This document shows positions 63,709 to 64,000 of a stretch of 64,000 bases of DNA, piece by piece. The stretch's first letter is position 1, and each line of letters opens with the position of its first letter. The notes below the pieces were generated by a model. It did not search any database. It was not told where the DNA came from and worked only from the letters and a program-made list of their open reading frames with translations. The DNA comes from Neovahlkampfia damariscottae (taxonomy: Eukaryota > Heterolobosea > Selenaionea > Neovahlkampfiida > Neovahlkampfiidae), in assembly GCA_016618085.1 (NCBI GenBank), contig JABLTG010000025.1, positions 62,001 to 126,000 of the forward strand. Direction: 5' to 3'. The position numbers and the translations under genes are program-made.

Positions 63709-64000
63709 ATGGAAACAAAGAAACGGAAGTTTGATGAATCTTTCAATGACTCAGAAGATCAATCTAAGAAAGCTAAAATTGAAAATACAGATGAAACACC
63801 TGAAACAAAGAAAGTACCAACTCTACAGAACGTTCAAACCGAATTAAAAAGTTTGACTACTGAATTTGACAATTTACTTAAATTTCAACAACCAAATGTT
63901 AAAAAAGACATTTTTCAAAATGAAGAATATAAACTTCAACTTTCTCAATTCAACAGTTTTCAAGTTACAAACCCAACAATTTTTCCTCAAGAGTTTAAGA
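63709..64000 (+). CDS. 5' part of a gene of unknown function, cut by the window edge
   Basis: The frame is open from the ATG at 63709 to the end of the window (97 codons seen). It starts METKKRKFDESFNDSEDQSK with a basic KKRK patch that may be a nuclear signal, is acidic and disordered to about residue 45, then becomes helical (LQNVQTELKSLTTEFDNLL). No domain is recognisable in the visible part. The gene continues beyond the right edge. CCAATCA at 63669-63675 lies upstream. Confidence 0.5.
   Translation, partial: METKKRKFDESFNDSEDQSKKAKIENTDETPETKKVPTLQNVQTELKSLTTEFDNLLKFQQPNVKKDIFQNEEYKLQLSQFNSFQVTNPTIFPQEFK

Noticed and set aside
1-64000. CRISPR array, bacterial operons or ribosome binding sites
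   Set aside because: Introns, nuclear-type genes and CCAAT promoters show this is eukaryotic nuclear DNA; no regularly spaced repeats were seen.
1-64000. Ciliate-type code in which TAA/TGA encode amino acids
   Set aside because: Nearly all genes end at family-appropriate positions with TAA or TGA; the two in-frame stops (chaperonin, amine oxidase) are better explained by introns, errors or decay.

Overview
This is nuclear DNA from a compact, strongly AT-rich unicellular eukaryote. The code is standard (genes end in TAA or TGA). Most genes carry several tiny GT..AG introns, typically 26-46 nt. Both strands are densely coded, and neighbouring stop codons are often only 5-20 bp apart. The gene set points to an aerobic protist with mitochondria and peroxisomes: a GrpE with a presequence, trimethyllysine dioxygenase, bifunctional beta-oxidation enzymes, and proteins ending in SKL or SRL. 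A BBS/CCT-like chaperonin hints at a flagellum. I cannot name the lineage with confidence; Heterolobosea, Amoebozoa or an early-branching opisthokont relative would all fit parts of the evidence.

Layout. 0-0.5 kb: tail of an integrase-type element running off the left edge. 0.6-7.3 kb: MBL-fold hydrolase, saposin-like secreted protein, GST, a small unknown gene, tRNA-Gln, an LRR protein and an unknown gene. 7.7-17.3 kb: class II aldolase/adducin-like protein, PP2A-family phosphatase catalytic subunit, snapin-like coiled coil, divergent chaperonin, two unknown proteins, the SAPS-domain (PP6 regulatory) subunit and adenylate kinase. 17.6-27.7 kb: small Gln-rich protein, FAH-family hydrolase, peroxisomal bifunctional enzyme, lipase-epimerase fusion, animal-type D-aminoacyl-tRNA deacylase (DTD2/ATD), SPFH protein, zinc aminopeptidase and 4EHP-type cap-binding protein. 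27.8-35.3 kb: mitochondrial-type coiled-coil protein, GAF-GAF-cyclase-like protein, copper amine oxidase and secreted amidohydrolase. 35.7-46.6 kb: MROH1 HEAT-repeat protein, trimethyllysine dioxygenase, DOMON-class C GPCR and PB1-amidase. 46.7-53.4 kb: CoA-type Nudix hydrolase, second bifunctional beta-oxidation enzyme, cytochrome b5-acyl-CoA dehydrogenase and NOP58. 53.6-64 kb: LRR-ADP-ribosylglycohydrolase, secreted Cys-containing protein, START-domain protein, MGAT4-like glycosyltransferase, syntaxin 16, GrpE, three small proteins and a gene cut by the right edge.

Connections. Five genes serve fatty-acid or CoA metabolism: two bifunctional enzymes, cytochrome b5-ACAD, CoA Nudix and carnitine-pathway TMLH. 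A PP2A/PP4/PP6-like catalytic subunit lies about 5 kb from the SAPS subunit that partners PP6/Sit4 in other eukaryotes.

Most striking are (i) a CCAAT box, often AACCAATCA, a few tens of bases upstream of most start codons, which looks like the main core promoter element; (ii) the short introns, several a multiple of three; and (iii) unusual domain fusions: DOMON+class C 7TM, PB1+amidase, LRR+ADP-ribosylglycohydrolase and lipase+epimerase. Exon boundaries were read by eye from GT/AG, frame and homology, and some will need transcript support.
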